A DNA stretch of 40,782 bases, from positions 1 to 40,782 of the forward strand of contig NZ_JACJQB010000031.1 of the NCBI RefSeq assembly GCF_014696385.1, given 5' to 3'. The translations under genes and the position numbers were made by a program. The notes below the pieces were generated by a model that saw only the letters and a list, made by a program, of their open reading frames with translations, had not been told where the DNA came from and did no database searches. The DNA comes from Pseudanabaena mucicola FACHB-723. Lineage in GTDB: Bacteria; Cyanobacteriota; Cyanobacteriia; Pseudanabaenales; Pseudanabaenaceae. Positions 1 through 8,024 of the stretch are shown here, in pieces. The first letter of the stretch is position 1; every line of letters begins with the position of its first letter.

Positions 1-162
1 GCTAAATATGGAATTTATCCCAATGATGGGCTGTCTGAATTTATATTTTCTGGAGAAGACAAACGTCCTTACGATAGAAATAAGGGAATATTATCAAAAG
101 CAGATAAAACAAATGCAGTCATAAATTATAAAGTCGTACTTAAAGCCGATCAAAAATTTTGA
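1..162 (+). CDS. C-terminal end of an unknown protein (cut by window start)
   Basis: An open frame runs from base 1 to a TGA at 160-162 and encodes 53 residues with no start in the window. The fragment is rich in Lys, Asp and Asn and ends KADQKF. I recognise no family. Base composition is AT-rich, like the accessory genes in this window. The next gene (xisI) is convergent, and the 80 bases between them hold nothing I can name. Confidence 0.45.
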   Translation, partial: AKYGIYPNDGLSEFIFSGEDKRPYDRNKGILSKADKTNAVINYKVVLKADQKF

Positions 163-240
163 TAAGTTTATAGATAAAATGATAGATAAATAAAATCTAA
201 AGTTGTTAAATAAATATAATTATTAGGCGATTTAAATGAT

Positions 241-579
241 CTAGAAAATCGCAAACTCTGTATATTGTCGAACTTCTGGTGGTTTGAATGCTAAGACAAT
301 CTGCTTTTTGGGTATTCCTGCCGCCACTAATTCATCGGCAATTCCCTCTTCTGTTCCGTCATGTTGAATCCAGAGCTTTCCATTAATTAGATCAATATGT
401 AATAGCGTTCCATAAATGCGATAACCATTTTGCCATCCTGTCTCAACTAGCAAATAGCGATCGCGTTTTTCATCTAATATTAATTCAACTTGAACTTGGC
501 GATCAGTGTCGAGAAATTTTGCATAGTCTTGGAGAATTTTTGCAATAATTTGTCGATATTCATGGGTTAAGGAATCCAT
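241..579 (-). CDS. xisI: XisI family protein (fdxN element excision controlling factor)
   Basis: This 112-residue protein has the full length and sequence character of the XisI family (N-terminus MDSLTHEYRQIIAKIL, central ETGWQNGYRIYG, C-terminal VRQYTEFAIF). XisI was named in Anabaena, where with XisF and XisH it is needed to excise the fdxN DNA element. Most cyanobacteria carry xisHI pairs without that element, so the role here is open. The ATG lies inside the end of xisH (13-base overlap), so the two are translationally coupled in the order xisH-xisI. No nitrogenase gene or recombinase is visible nearby. Family assignment is firm; function is not. Confidence 0.9.
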   Translation of the reverse strand: MDSLTHEYRQIIAKILQDYAKFLDTDRQVQVELILDEKRDRYLLVETGWQNGYRIYGTLLHIDLINGKLWIQHDGTEEGIADELVAAGIPKKQIVLAFKPPEVRQYTEFAIF

Positions 580-986
580 CGTACAATCTCCTCTTGATTA
601 GGATCAAAGCTAAATAATCGAATAATGCCATCCTCGATTAATGTATGACCAGCCTCTTCCTCAAAAACTGCTTTGCAAACGTTTTCGGTGACCGCTAAAA
701 ATAACTTATATTCAGGATAATAACGCATTAATAAATGAGCATACAAAACAAACTGTCCAACGGCTTCTTCAAGATCTTTCATCTCGGAAGGACGAGTAAA
801 ACTTTTTACCTCAACTGCTATTTTCTCTGTCCCTCGCTCTGCGGCTAGTAGCCTTTCTGCACCTAAGTCAACAAATAAATTTTTACCTCTGGCTAAGCGA
901 ATTCGCAAAGGATCATGGGTGACTTTCCAATTGTCTTTGATAAGTGCATTTTTTACAGCGTCATGGTAGATGTCTTTGGCTGGCAT
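567..986 (-). CDS. xisH: XisH family protein (nuclease-fold partner of XisI)
   Basis: This 139-residue protein opens MPAKDIYHDAVKNALIKDNW, the typical XisH start, and matches the family length. Residues D40 and E59-V-K61 (in EKIAVEVKSF) form a D...ExK pattern that fits the PD-(D/E)xK endonuclease fold inferred for XisH; catalysis has not been assumed here. It is the upstream gene of the xisH-xisI pair and overlaps xisI by 13 bases. It is divergent from psbE, with about 195 bases between the two starts. The pair behaves as a mobile accessory unit in cyanobacteria and is sometimes compared to toxin-antitoxin pairs; that is speculation. Confidence 0.9.
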   Translation of the reverse strand: MPAKDIYHDAVKNALIKDNWKVTHDPLRIRLARGKNLFVDLGAERLLAAERGTEKIAVEVKSFTRPSEMKDLEEAVGQFVLYAHLLMRYYPEYKLFLAVTENVCKAVFEEEAGHTLIEDGIIRLFSFDPNQEEIVRWIP

Positions 987-1119
987 ATAGATAGAGATAA
1001 TAGCTAGCTAGAGCGATAATTTCTGGGAGGACGGTAACGGGACTAATCAACAATAATGACTTATATATGAAATTCTTTCACGGGTAGTGTATTGTTTTAG
1101 CTCTGCGATCGCAAGTAGG

Positions 1120-1125
1120 TACAAT
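1120..1125 (+). promoter_or_regulatory. candidate -10 box upstream of psbE
   Basis: TACAAT lies 55 bases before the psbE ATG in the xisH-psbE divergent spacer (987-1180). No well-spaced -35 hexamer is obvious, so this is a weak call. A GAGGA Shine-Dalgarno motif is at 1171-1175, six bases before the ATG. Confidence 0.3.
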
Positions 1126-1180
1126 AGTAAATTATTATTTAAGATAAAGATTTTAAACATCGTACATTTAGAGGACTCTT

Positions 1181-1423
1181 ATGGCAGGTACTACTGGAGA
1201 ACGCCCATTTTCCGACATTATTACTAGCGTTCGTTACTGGCTAATTCATAGCCTCACCATTCCTGCATTGTTTTTGGCAGGTTGGCTATTTGTCAGCACA
1301 GGCTTGGCTTATGACGTATTTGGCACACCACGCCCCAACGAATACTACAGTCAAGATCGTCAGTCTGCCCCTCTTGTAACTGATCGCTACAATCCTTCCA
1401 AAGATATCCAATCTGGAAAATAG
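1181..1423 (+). CDS. psbE: Photosystem II cytochrome b559 alpha subunit
   Basis: This 80-residue protein is full length. It has the conserved N-terminal region ([15 protein letters not shown]), a single transmembrane helix and the haem-ligand histidine in the segment [10 protein letters not shown] (His23). The C-terminal lumenal part has TPRPNEYY and ends at Lys80. With PsbF it binds haem b559 in the thylakoid photosystem II reaction centre and is needed for its assembly. It is first in the psbE-F-L-J operon. A GAGGA ribosome site precedes the ATG. Confidence 0.98.
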   Translation: MAGTTGERPFSDIITSVRYWLIHSLTIPALFLAGWLFVSTGLAYDVFGTPRPNEYYSQDRQSAPLVTDRYNPSKDIQSGK

Positions 1424-1523
1424 GACTTTTAACTTTGTTAATTTCTAAGCCCTAATTTTTGACTTGAAATTAATAAATCTAAGTTAACGCCCACAATCTA
1501 ACGCATTCACTACCTAAATAACT

Positions 1524-1658
1524 ATGGCAAGCAACAATCCTAATCAACCCATTCAATATCCTGTTTTTACTTTCCGTTGGCTAGCAGTACACGGTTTGGG
1601 CGTACCTACCGTATTTTTCATCGGTGCGATCGCCGCAATGCAATTCATTAGCCGCTAG
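1524..1658 (+). CDS. psbF: Photosystem II cytochrome b559 beta subunit
   Basis: A 44-residue ORF translates as [19 protein letters not shown], followed by the haem-ligand histidine in LAVHGLG, one transmembrane helix and the C-terminal AMQFISR. This is the canonical PsbF sequence and length. It pairs with PsbE to ligate haem b559. It lies 100 bases after psbE and 79 before psbL. Confidence 0.98.
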   Translation: MASNNPNQPIQYPVFTFRWLAVHGLGVPTVFFIGAIAAMQFISR

Positions 1659-1737
1659 TTTGAACTACTAATACTGAGATTTCAGATCTAAATCTTGCAT
1701 AAACACAAAGTCAAAACCAAAATAAGAATCCTTAACT

Positions 1738-1854
1738 ATGGCTCCTAAAAATCCTAATAGCCAACCCGTAGAGTTGAACCGTACTTCCCTCTTCTTGGGG
1801 CTACTTTTAATTTTTGTAACCGTTCTACTTTTTTCCAGCTATTTCTTCAACTAA
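1738..1854 (+). CDS. psbL: Photosystem II reaction centre protein L
   Basis: A 38-residue ORF reads [18 protein letters not shown], then a hydrophobic helix, and ends SSYFFN. The VELNRTSL motif and the C-terminal SSYFFN are diagnostic of PsbL. It is a single-pass thylakoid protein at the photosystem II dimer interface that affects the acceptor side and lipid binding. It is third in the psbEFLJ operon. Confidence 0.97.
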   Translation: MAPKNPNSQPVELNRTSLFLGLLLIFVTVLLFSSYFFN

Positions 1855-1908
1855 ATTTCGATTGAGCTAGTCTAACTAGCAACTCGTTTCATAAAACTAT
1901 TTTTATCT

Positions 1909-1914
1909 GGAGGT
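1909..1914 (+). promoter_or_regulatory. strong Shine-Dalgarno site of psbJ
   Basis: GGAGGT lies seven bases before the psbJ ATG at 1922. It is the best ribosome-binding match in this operon and fixes the start of the 39-residue reading frame. Confidence 0.75.
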
Positions 1915-1921
1915 TTAATTC

Positions 1922-2041
1922 ATGCTTCAAAACGGACGTATTCCACTTTGGTTAGTAGCAACAGTTGCTGGGACTGGCGTACTAGTTGTTGTTGGTCTTT
2001 TCTTTTATGGTTCCTATGTTGGTCTTGGCTCAGCAAGCTAA
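1922..2041 (+). CDS. psbJ: Photosystem II reaction centre protein J
   Basis: A 39-residue ORF begins [17 protein letters not shown] and ends YVGLGSAS, with one transmembrane helix. The [13 protein letters not shown] segment is diagnostic of PsbJ, which sits beside cytochrome b559 and affects electron transfer to the plastoquinone pool. It is the last gene of the operon; a terminator hairpin starts ten bases after the stop codon. Confidence 0.97.
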   Translation: MLQNGRIPLWLVATVAGTGVLVVVGLFFYGSYVGLGSAS

Positions 2042-2050
2042 AGATTTCTA

Positions 2051-2085
2051 AAAAAGAGAGGTCGCATTGCGACCTCTCTTTTTTT
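2051..2085 (+). terminator. rho-independent terminator of psbEFLJ
   Basis: A perfect stem (AAAAAGAGAGGTCGC paired with GCGACCTCTCTTTTT) around a three-base loop, with a T-run, follows psbJ directly. It may also end transcription of the convergent cobM side, since the A-tract on the other strand makes it bidirectional. Confidence 0.93.
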
Positions 2086-2102
2086 GTGGCAATAATTTGT
2101 GG

Positions 2103-2858
2103 TTAACGAAAAAGTCGATTGTAGTGGGAGCTGTATAACTGCGATCGCAATTTATCACTCTTTACATGCTTTAAGGCAGGACTAATCACAAATAGCGTCG
2201 TTCTGGTTAAGTTCTCTTTGATGGTGGTAGATGCCATATCTGCGAGGGGAACTGTCAAAATCTTTTCATCTTCCCAACCTAAGCGATAACAAATTGCCAC
2301 TGTCGTATCCGATGGATAATGTTCCATTAACTTAGCTTGAGCATTCTCAACATGATGAGCGCTGAGATAGAGGCATAGAGAAGCTTGATGAGACGCAAGA
2401 CTTGATAACTCTTCGCTTTCTGGAACTTGGGTGCGCCCACTAATGCGCGTGAGAATGATTGTCTGCACCAATTCAGGAACAGTGAGTTCTACTTGTAAAC
2501 GAGCCGCAGCTAATTGGAAAGCACTCACCCCCGGAATTATCTCAAAGGGAATTTCCGCTTCACTGAGAGCGATCATTTGTTCTTGAATTGCGCCGTACAA
2601 ACTAGGATCGCCATCATGCAAACGGACTACTAATTTTTGCGATCGCACCCTATCGATCATAATTTCTAAAATCTCTTCTAGGGATTTGCTTGCAGTAGGA
2701 ATAATTTCCGCATCGGGGCGACAACATTGCAGCATTGTGTCAGGGATTAGGGAATTAGCATAAACGACCACATCGGCTTTGGCGAGCAAATTTCGTCCCT
2801 TAACTGTGATTAGTTCTGGGTCACCTGGCCCCGCACCGACGATATAAACTGGTTGCAT
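2103..2858 (-). CDS. cobM: Precorrin-4 C11-methyltransferase
   Basis: This 251-residue protein belongs to the SAM-dependent tetrapyrrole methylase family. The SAM-binding start VYIVGAGPGDPELIT (GAGPGDP at residues 8-14) and the segment VVYANSLIPDTML typify the CobM/CbiF branch. It adds the C-11 methyl group of (cobalt-)precorrin-4 in corrin-ring synthesis, in the cytoplasm. It lies 46 bases downstream of cbiD, on the same strand and in the same pathway, although a hairpin separates the two. Length is normal. Confidence 0.93.
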   Translation of the reverse strand: MQPVYIVGAGPGDPELITVKGRNLLAKADVVVYANSLIPDTMLQCCRPDAEIIPTASKSLEEILEIMIDRVRSQKLVVRLHDGDPSLYGAIQEQMIALSEAEIPFEIIPGVSAFQLAAARLQVELTVPELVQTIILTRISGRTQVPESEELSSLASHQASLCLYLSAHHVENAQAKLMEHYPSDTTVAICYRLGWEDEKILTVPLADMASTTIKENLTRTTLFVISPALKHVKSDKLRSQLYSSHYNRLFR

Positions 2859-2867
2859 TACAAAACC

Positions 2868-2908
2868 CTAAGATTAAAAACAACGCAAAGCGCTGTTTTT
2901 AATCTTAA
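2868..2908 (-). terminator. hairpin at the cbiD stop codon
   Basis: A long inverted repeat (TAAGATTAAAAACA ... TGTTTTTAATCTTA) overlaps the TAA of cbiD. With a following T-rich stretch on the minus strand it could terminate or attenuate transcription before cobM. Confidence 0.6.
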
Positions 2909-3945
2909 ACAACTAACTGCCCTAAGCGATCGCACAAAATTGTTTTGATTTCAATCTGGCGATCGCTGTACTTCTGCACATAGGCAATTGCCCTCTGAGT
3001 AATTTGATGAGCAATGTACTGAAAAATTTTGCGATCGCAGTTATGCGTCACTAGTAATTTATGGATGGATTCAGCAGTTTGAGAGTTTTCGATAGCCTGA
3101 ATTAGTTCAACGGGTAAATGCTCATGTACGGCAGCCCTCACCAAAATGTCCACTCTGGCATCGGCTAAGTGACTAGAAGTATTAAAAATTCCCCCAGCTA
3201 ATTTCAGTAATTTGCCATGATAGCCAACCAGTGTGAGCGAAGTCACACCTAAAAGTGCTGCTTCCACTAGCATTGCCCCCACCCAATTCGCGGTTTGGAC
3301 TAGCTGGGAATCCTGAAATCCTAAATTGCGGGCAACTTGATAGCCATTTGCCCCAATGTAAAAGGCGAGTTCACGGCTATGAGCTGCCTTAATGCGGAGG
3401 TCTTGGCGAAATTCTTCAAGTTTATCTTCCACAGACAAAGGTTTAGAGATTGCCGAAGTTCCGAGTAATGACAACCCTTCTAAAATACCAAAAGCCTCAT
3501 TAGAAGTACGTTTTGCCAAAGCTCGACCTTCGGGCAAAATAAATCTTATTCTTGCTGTAATCTCTTCTGACAACAATGGCAAAAGATTCACGGTTGCTAA
3601 ATGTCGCGCTAGTTTATAGATTGCAGGCTCACCACTAGCAGTTCTGCCTAAACCTTCTCCTGCTTCTAAAATAATCTGCTCATCACTCAAGTCGCCCCGT
3701 TCTAGTCTGACCCATGCCCATACAGGTGTACCTGCGGTCAAATCTAGATTGTCTCCGGGTTCACTAATTGCGATCGCAAGGGCAGTATTTTCGTCAATAA
3801 TTGCACTTTGCGAAATATCGACTTCGCCAATCCCAGACTCTAATAGATCAAGTTTGACTACCTTAGTGCTTTGTCTTTGAATGGTAAGAATAGCGGCTTT
3901 AGCGGCTGCGATCGCAAATATAGGAAGTGTGTAACCAGATTTCAT
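2905..3945 (-). CDS. cbiD: Cobalt-precorrin-5B C1-methyltransferase
   Basis: The protein begins MKSGYTLPIFAIAAAKAAI, the CbiD signature (SGYTLP then an Ala-rich helix), and is 346 residues from this ATG, typical for the family. A TTG nine bases upstream could extend it by three residues, but the ATG matches homologues better. CbiD methylates C-1 of cobalt-precorrin-5B in the anaerobic (early cobalt insertion) cobalamin route. It is upstream of cobM on the same strand, forming a small corrin cluster. Sequence towards the C-terminus (LAGGIFNTSSHLADARVDIL) also fits CbiD. Confidence 0.93.
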   Translation of the reverse strand: MKSGYTLPIFAIAAAKAAILTIQRQSTKVVKLDLLESGIGEVDISQSAIIDENTALAIAISEPGDNLDLTAGTPVWAWVRLERGDLSDEQIILEAGEGLGRTASGEPAIYKLARHLATVNLLPLLSEEITARIRFILPEGRALAKRTSNEAFGILEGLSLLGTSAISKPLSVEDKLEEFRQDLRIKAAHSRELAFYIGANGYQVARNLGFQDSQLVQTANWVGAMLVEAALLGVTSLTLVGYHGKLLKLAGGIFNTSSHLADARVDILVRAAVHEHLPVELIQAIENSQTAESIHKLLVTHNCDRKIFQYIAHQITQRAIAYVQKYSDRQIEIKTILCDRLGQLVV

Positions 3946-3961
3946 ATACTTCAATAATGAT

Positions 3962-4001
3962 AAAAAAAGAGAGTCGAGGATTCTGCCCCGACTCTCTTTT
4001 T
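3962..4001 (-). terminator. terminator of the lipoprotein gene
   Basis: The stem AAAAAGAGAGTCG ... CGACTCTCTTTTT, with T-rich tails on both strands, lies between the lipoprotein stop (4055) and the cbiD start (3945). In the minus direction it follows the lipoprotein gene and separates it from cbiD. Confidence 0.85.
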
Positions 4002-4054
4002 GGTTTTACAAATTTGTCTTTTACAAATCTTTTGCAAATCTTTTACAAGGAAGA

Positions 4055-4600
4055 TTAAGACTTAATCTTGTCCTTGTGTTGTGGGCAGGAAATAACCACA
4101 CTAGCACCAAGCACAAAACCTGTGTACTCTTTCAACTTGGTGAGTTTGTCAGCAGGAATGCTATCACCCTGTTTGTCAAATTCCTTTTCAAGAGTTTCAA
4201 CTAAAGTATCAAGGGGAACACCTGAGTCTAAAGCTTTGCAAGATTCAGTCTCAACTAAAGCAATGTACTCAATACCTTTAGTTGCCTCATACATTTCCTT
4301 GTATTCAGCATTTTCTTTCACTACAGACTCAATAGCCTTGGTTTTTTCTGAAGCAGATGCAGCAGATGCAGTCGTATCACCTTCTTTTATTGCAGCAGAT
4401 GCTTCAGGAGATGCAGAAGGAGATGCTGACGCAGTGGGGCTAGCGGTAGTAGTAGTGGTGGTTGTTGTCGTTGTTGTGGCTGGAGCTGAAGCTGAAACTG
4501 ACGGCGAAGAAGTTGTTGTAGCACTAGGCTGCTGGCATGAGGCTACTGCCAAGGCAATGGATACAGGCAATAGCAAGCGACCAGCGAAGTGTTTAATCAT
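4055..4600 (-). CDS. Predicted lipoprotein with a Thr/Ser/Ala-rich linker
   Basis: This 181-residue protein has a signal peptide of about 21 residues ending in a lipobox (LAVASC, Cys22), so it should be lipid-anchored and exported. Residues 23-90 are a low-complexity linker with 11 consecutive threonines (about 42-52) and repeated SAS/ASP units. A mostly helical domain of about 100 residues follows, with two cysteines (ESCKALD and ISCPQHKD) that could pair. I recognise no family for this domain. The gene is monocistronic, with its own terminator. An antisense ORF spans it but is a codon-bias shadow. Confidence 0.75.
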   Translation of the reverse strand: MIKHFAGRLLLPVSIALAVASCQQPSATTTSSPSVSASAPATTTTTTTTTTTASPTASASPSASPEASAAIKEGDTTASAASASEKTKAIESVVKENAEYKEMYEATKGIEYIALVETESCKALDSGVPLDTLVETLEKEFDKQGDSIPADKLTKLKEYTGFVLGASVVISCPQHKDKIKS

Positions 4601-4890
4601 ATTTGATTTTTTGAGAGTTAAGATTTTATAAACATAGTCATATTACCCTAACTATATTGCTCATATATTACTTTTTAGCTTAACTTAAAAATATTAGATT
4701 TAGACACCTAAACTATCACAATCGAATGGGGATTAACTGAGCGCAAAAAAACTTGATAGTGTTAAACAACTAAGCTGTTTAAAGCTCTAGTCAAGGTTTA
4801 TATAGATGCAGATCAATATTTTAAATCAATATTTTTTCAACTTCGAAAAGTTGTCTAATCTTATAGCAAAAAAAATTTTGCTTAAGACAT

Positions 4891-4945
4891 AAAACCAGAA
4901 GACGATTGGCGGCGCTCCTCGCCGCCAATCGTCTTCTGGGGTTTT
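4891..4945. repeat. long palindromic intergenic repeat
   Basis: AAAACCAGAAGACGATTGGC pairs with its reverse complement GCCAATCGTCTTCTGG (then GGTTTT) around a GGCGCTCCTCGCC centre. The design is a near-perfect stem of 20 or more base pairs with a GC-rich tip, shared with the other palindromes in this window. Confidence 0.85.
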
Positions 4946-5077
4946 GATTTATACCAACTAACTCTTGCCTTGCTATACAAACAAAATCAGCTAATAGCAC
5001 AATTTTTTGCGCTAAAGTTTCATCTGTGAGTCTTGTGTTTTTTAGGAAATTTATTTGCGATCGCATAAAATCAAAAT

Positions 5078-5149
5078 TAAAACCTGTGGCGCACACGGGC
5101 AGCGTGCGCCATAGGTTTTATGTTTTTTAATTATGCCCAGCTACTTCGG
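5078..5149. repeat. palindromic repeat with half-MITE flank
   Basis: AAAACCTGTGGCGCAC pairs with GTGCGCCATAGGTTTT. The sequence after it, TTTTTTAATTATGCCCAGCTACT, matches the right end of the elements at 28967-29166 and 32340-32442 (ttaat..cctagctact). No left terminal repeat is visible, so this copy appears truncated. Confidence 0.7.
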
Positions 5150-5184
5150 CTTATTATTTAAGGTAGATAGTTACATGCTGATAT

Positions 5185-6027
5185 ATGTTTAACGCAACTG
5201 AGCTACTGATTGATAACTTTGTTGACCAACTCAAACAAGGATATCGCCGCACCTATGGCGGATCTCAACATGACTATGAAGAGATCATTGGCTGGGCTGG
5301 CAACATGGCTCTAGAAAATATTGCCAACAGCGATGCCCTCTACCACAACGTCGAGCATACGATTTTAGTAACCTTGGTGGGGCAAGAAATCTTACGCGGT
5401 AAACATATCCGTGAAGGTCGGATTGCCGCCGAAGATTGGTTGCATTTTATTATTTCGTTAGTGTGTCATGACATTGGCTATGTCAAGGGGGTCTGCCTTC
5501 AAGACAAGAATAATAAGTTTGCCACAGGCATTGGTGATGCCATGGTAGAGTTGCCCATCGGCGCGTCTGATGCAGCTTTGACTCCCTATCATGTTGATCG
5601 AGCTAAATTATTTGTCAATCAGCGCTTTGCCAACCATGCCTTGATTAATGCCGAAGCTATATGTCGCAATATTGAATTAACCAGATTTCCTGTTCCCAAA
5701 ACAGGAGACCATCAAGATACAACGAATTTTGCAGGACTAGTCCGCTCCGCAGATTTAATTGGTCAGCTTAGTGATCCGCGCTATCTCAAAAAAATTAGTG
5801 CGCTATTTTATGAATTTGAAGAAACTGGCATCAATAAAGCTCTTGGCTATGCGAACCCCGGAGACTTACGCCGCAATTATCCCAAATTTTATTGGACAAA
5901 CGTATACCCATACGTCAAAGATGCTTTGTACTATCTCTCGCTAACACAGCAAGGACAAGAAAGCATCGCCTATCTCTATTCCAATATGTTTGTAATAGAA
6001 CATGAAAAAGTAGAATACAAGTTCTAA
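5185..6027 (+). CDS. HD-domain metal-dependent phosphohydrolase-like protein
   Basis: This 280-residue protein has the HD-superfamily metal site: H54 and H58 in YHNVEHT and the H95-D96 pair in CHDIGY. The YHN-x-x-H start resembles class I cyclic nucleotide phosphodiesterases, though overall similarity places it in a cyanobacterial HD metalloprotein family of unknown substrate. No signal peptide or membrane segment is visible. It stands alone between spacers of more than 200 bases (5097-5184 and 6028-6263). Hydrolysis of a phosphoester is likely from the motif; the substrate is unknown. Confidence 0.8.
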   Translation: MFNATELLIDNFVDQLKQGYRRTYGGSQHDYEEIIGWAGNMALENIANSDALYHNVEHTILVTLVGQEILRGKHIREGRIAAEDWLHFIISLVCHDIGYVKGVCLQDKNNKFATGIGDAMVELPIGASDAALTPYHVDRAKLFVNQRFANHALINAEAICRNIELTRFPVPKTGDHQDTTNFAGLVRSADLIGQLSDPRYLKKISALFYEFEETGINKALGYANPGDLRRNYPKFYWTNVYPYVKDALYYLSLTQQGQESIAYLYSNMFVIEHEKVEYKF

Positions 6028-6263
6028 CTAGCTAGACCTCTACTTACAGCAAAAAATCCGTAATCATGCAGAATCTTGTCTAGTTTTTATCACTGTGCTT
6101 TGCACTGTAAAGTAATATATAAGCTTATACTTGTTTGCCATTACCGAAAAATTTCCCAAAATTTTAAATCATTTAGCAAATTTCTAGATTGCTATTTAAA
6201 ATTGGTATCAGGCTAAACTAGGTTTGACATTTTAATTAAGTATTTACATAGATAGAAGAAAGC

Positions 6264-7367
6264 GTGATTGATACCCGTCTCGATCTTTACCCTGCCTCTA
6301 CAGTTCCCAATGGTTGGCCCGGACTGATATGTCGCTATGCGGATTATTTGCCAGTTACAGACCAGACCCCGATCGTAACTTTGCATGAAGGCAATACGCC
6401 GCTAATTCCCGCCCTTGCCCTCAGTGAAAAGCTTGGTCGGAATATCAAAGTCTTGCTCAAATATGACGGACTCAACCCCACAGGCAGCTTTAAAGATCGC
6501 GGTATGACCATGGCGATCTCTAAGGCAAAGGAAGCAGGATCTCATGCTGTAATTTGTGCTAGCACAGGTAACACCTCAGCAGCAGCAGCCGCCTATGCCA
6601 AACGTGGTGGGTTAAAAGCTTTTGTTCTAATTCCTGATGGCAAAATTGCATTAGGTAAATTGAGTCAAGCGTTAATCTATGGCGCTGAAGTAATTGCGAT
6701 CGATGGTAACTTTGACCAAGCCCTAGAAATTGTGAGGGAAATGTCTGAAAAGTTTCCCATCACGTTAGTTAACTCCGTCAATCCCTATCGCCTTGAAGGT
6801 CAAAAGACGGCTGCTTTTGAGTTGGTTGAAGCAATCGGCGATGCCCCAGACTGGCTCTGCATTCCCATGGGTAATGCAGGTAATATCACCGCTTACTGGA
6901 TGGGCTTTTCGCAATACTATGCTTCTGGCAAATCAACAAAACTGCCTCGGATGATGGGTTTCCAAGCAGCAGGTTCAGCACCTTTGGTGACAGGGCAAGT
7001 TTTTGAAAAGCCTGAAACAATTGCCACGGCAATTAGAATTGGTAATCCTGCGAACTGGGCAAAGGCGCTCAAAGTCCGTGAAGAAAGCGGTGGCGAGTTC
7101 AACAGTGTTACTGATGTCGAAATCTTATCAGCCTACAAGTTTTTAGCAAGTGAAGAAGGTGTTTTCTGTGAACCTGCGAGTGCGGCTTCGGTGGCTGGCT
7201 TATTAAAGGTCAGCGATCAAATCCCTTCAGGAGCAACAATTGTTTGTGTGTTAACTGGTAATGGCATTAAAGATCCTGATACGGCAATCGCCTGTGCTGG
7301 CGATGAAAAACTGCACAAAGGAGTTTCCCCTGACATTACTAGCGTTGCGAAGGTAATGGGATTCTAA
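6264..7367 (+). CDS. thrC: Threonine synthase
   Basis: This 367-residue PLP enzyme converts O-phosphohomoserine to threonine. PLP-binding Lys77 sits in GSFKDRG, the substrate/PLP loop in [13 protein letters not shown] (about 100-112) and the phosphate-binding GNAGN at 203-207. Length matches the short bacterial/cyanobacterial ThrC type. The start is a GTG preceded by AGAAGAAAG; no better upstream start is seen. The gene is monocistronic, with a terminator six bases after the stop. The 236 bases upstream (6028-6263) contain no other gene. Confidence 0.96.
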   Translation: MIDTRLDLYPASTVPNGWPGLICRYADYLPVTDQTPIVTLHEGNTPLIPALALSEKLGRNIKVLLKYDGLNPTGSFKDRGMTMAISKAKEAGSHAVICASTGNTSAAAAAYAKRGGLKAFVLIPDGKIALGKLSQALIYGAEVIAIDGNFDQALEIVREMSEKFPITLVNSVNPYRLEGQKTAAFELVEAIGDAPDWLCIPMGNAGNITAYWMGFSQYYASGKSTKLPRMMGFQAAGSAPLVTGQVFEKPETIATAIRIGNPANWAKALKVREESGGEFNSVTDVEILSAYKFLASEEGVFCEPASAASVAGLLKVSDQIPSGATIVCVLTGNGIKDPDTAIACAGDEKLHKGVSPDITSVAKVMGF

Positions 7368-7372
7368 ATAAA

Positions 7373-7404
7373 GAAAGAACCTCACGCAGTGAGGTTCTTC
7401 CTTT
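7373..7404 (+). terminator. rho-independent terminator of thrC
   Basis: AAAGAACCTCAC and GTGAGGTTCTT form a stem with a GCA loop, followed by CCTTTT, directly after the thrC stop. Confidence 0.9.
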
Positions 7405-7419
7405 TATGGTAAGTGTATC

Positions 7420-7512
7420 TTCCTCAAAGCCTGCAATGATGCGCTCTTCTCTTGTGGAGAGTTGATCACCTTGATCGAGTGCGATATCTTGCCCCAGTTC
7501 TTCTAACAAGGC
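7420..7512 (-). pseudogene. remnant of a GIY-YIG-nuclease-associated N-terminal region
   Basis: Read on the minus strand the sequence gives LLEELGQDIALDQ then LSTREERIIAGFEE. The REERIIAGFE motif resembles a conserved segment in a family of GIY-YIG nuclease-like bacterial proteins. Only about 31 residues remain. The upstream side ends at the IS5-type remnant and the downstream side at the thrC terminator. The family match is from memory and low confidence. Confidence 0.35.
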
Positions 7513-7524
7513 TAGGGCGTGTCA

Positions 7525-7690
7525 TCAATTAAGCCAGATAACGGAAGCAGTGAGATAAATAGCCCCCAGAAAATTCGTTGCCCGTTTATCGTAACGAGTA
7601 GCAATTGCTCGAAACTGCTTAATTTTAGCGAAAAAGTTTTCAATCAAATGTCGAGCTTTGTACAAATGCTTGTCATATTCCCGTTGAGGG
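7525..7690 (-). pseudogene. 3' remnant of an IS5-family (IS427-like) transposase
   Basis: On the minus strand this encodes YDKHLYKARHLIENFFAKIK, then QFRAIATRYDKRATNFLGAIYL, and ends VIWLN at a TGA (7525-7527). This is the C-terminal end of IS5-type DDE transposases, including the conserved catalytic-Glu helix (HLIENFFAKIK). About 55 residues survive and the rest is missing, replaced by DUF29-coding sequence on the other strand. GGCGTGTCATCAATT just beyond the stop could be the old IS end. Confidence 0.85.
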
Positions 7691-8010
7691 GAGTTTCGCA
7701 AAAAAAAGAGTTGCTAAATCGCTTAATCACTTTGTTAGAGCATTTACTCAAGCGAATTTATGTGTCTTTACCCAATGATTACAACGGATGGGAAAGAACC
7801 ATTCGCAACCAACGTAAAAAGTTAGAGGCGTTATTAGTGGAAGTACCGAGTTTAAAGACAAGATGGAACGTTAGTTTTAGTTCTGCTTGGAATATTGCGC
7901 TTAAAACTGTCAGGGATGAATATTCAAAAGTAGAGTTCCCTGATTCGTGGCAATTTTCATCGGATTTAGAACGAATGTTGGGTGATCGCTTTTGGCAAGA
8001 AGTCGAGTAA
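7691..8010 (+). pseudogene. DUF29 family protein, 5' end missing
   Basis: The plus-strand frame contains LNRLITLLEHLLKRIY, then GWERTIRNQRKKLEALLVEVPSLK, and ends SDLERMLGDRFWQEVE. This is the C-terminal two thirds of the DUF29 family, which is very common in cyanobacteria and of unknown function. The normal N-terminus (about 50 residues) is absent, and the frame reads back into antisense IS5-type sequence with only a GTG at 7519. The gene was probably truncated when the IS inserted or decayed. The frame might still express a chimera, but I treat it as broken. Confidence 0.75.
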
Positions 8011-8024
8011 TAAGGTGTCTGGAG

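Larger units (their letters stand above)
4601..5184. other. gene-poor spacer holding two palindromic repeats
   Basis: The spacer between the lipoprotein start and the HD gene has no convincing gene. An open minus-strand frame at 4821-5096 (91 codons) runs through the two palindromes described separately and shows no family features, so I do not call it coding. Confidence 0.6.

Noticed and set aside
241-986. An fdxN-type excisable element
   Set aside because: No large serine recombinase, nif gene or direct repeat is visible in the window.
4068-4631. 187-codon plus-strand ORF antisense to the lipoprotein
   Set aside because: It arises because Thr/Ser/Ala codons read as Val/Ala/Glu on the other strand; it has a poly-Val run and no family features.
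4821-5096. 91-codon minus-strand ORF
   Set aside because: It runs through two palindromic repeats and has no recognisable domain or ribosome site.
7519-8010. Single 163-residue gene starting at GTG 7519
   Set aside because: The first third is antisense to the IS5-type transposase remnant; only the later part is DUF29.
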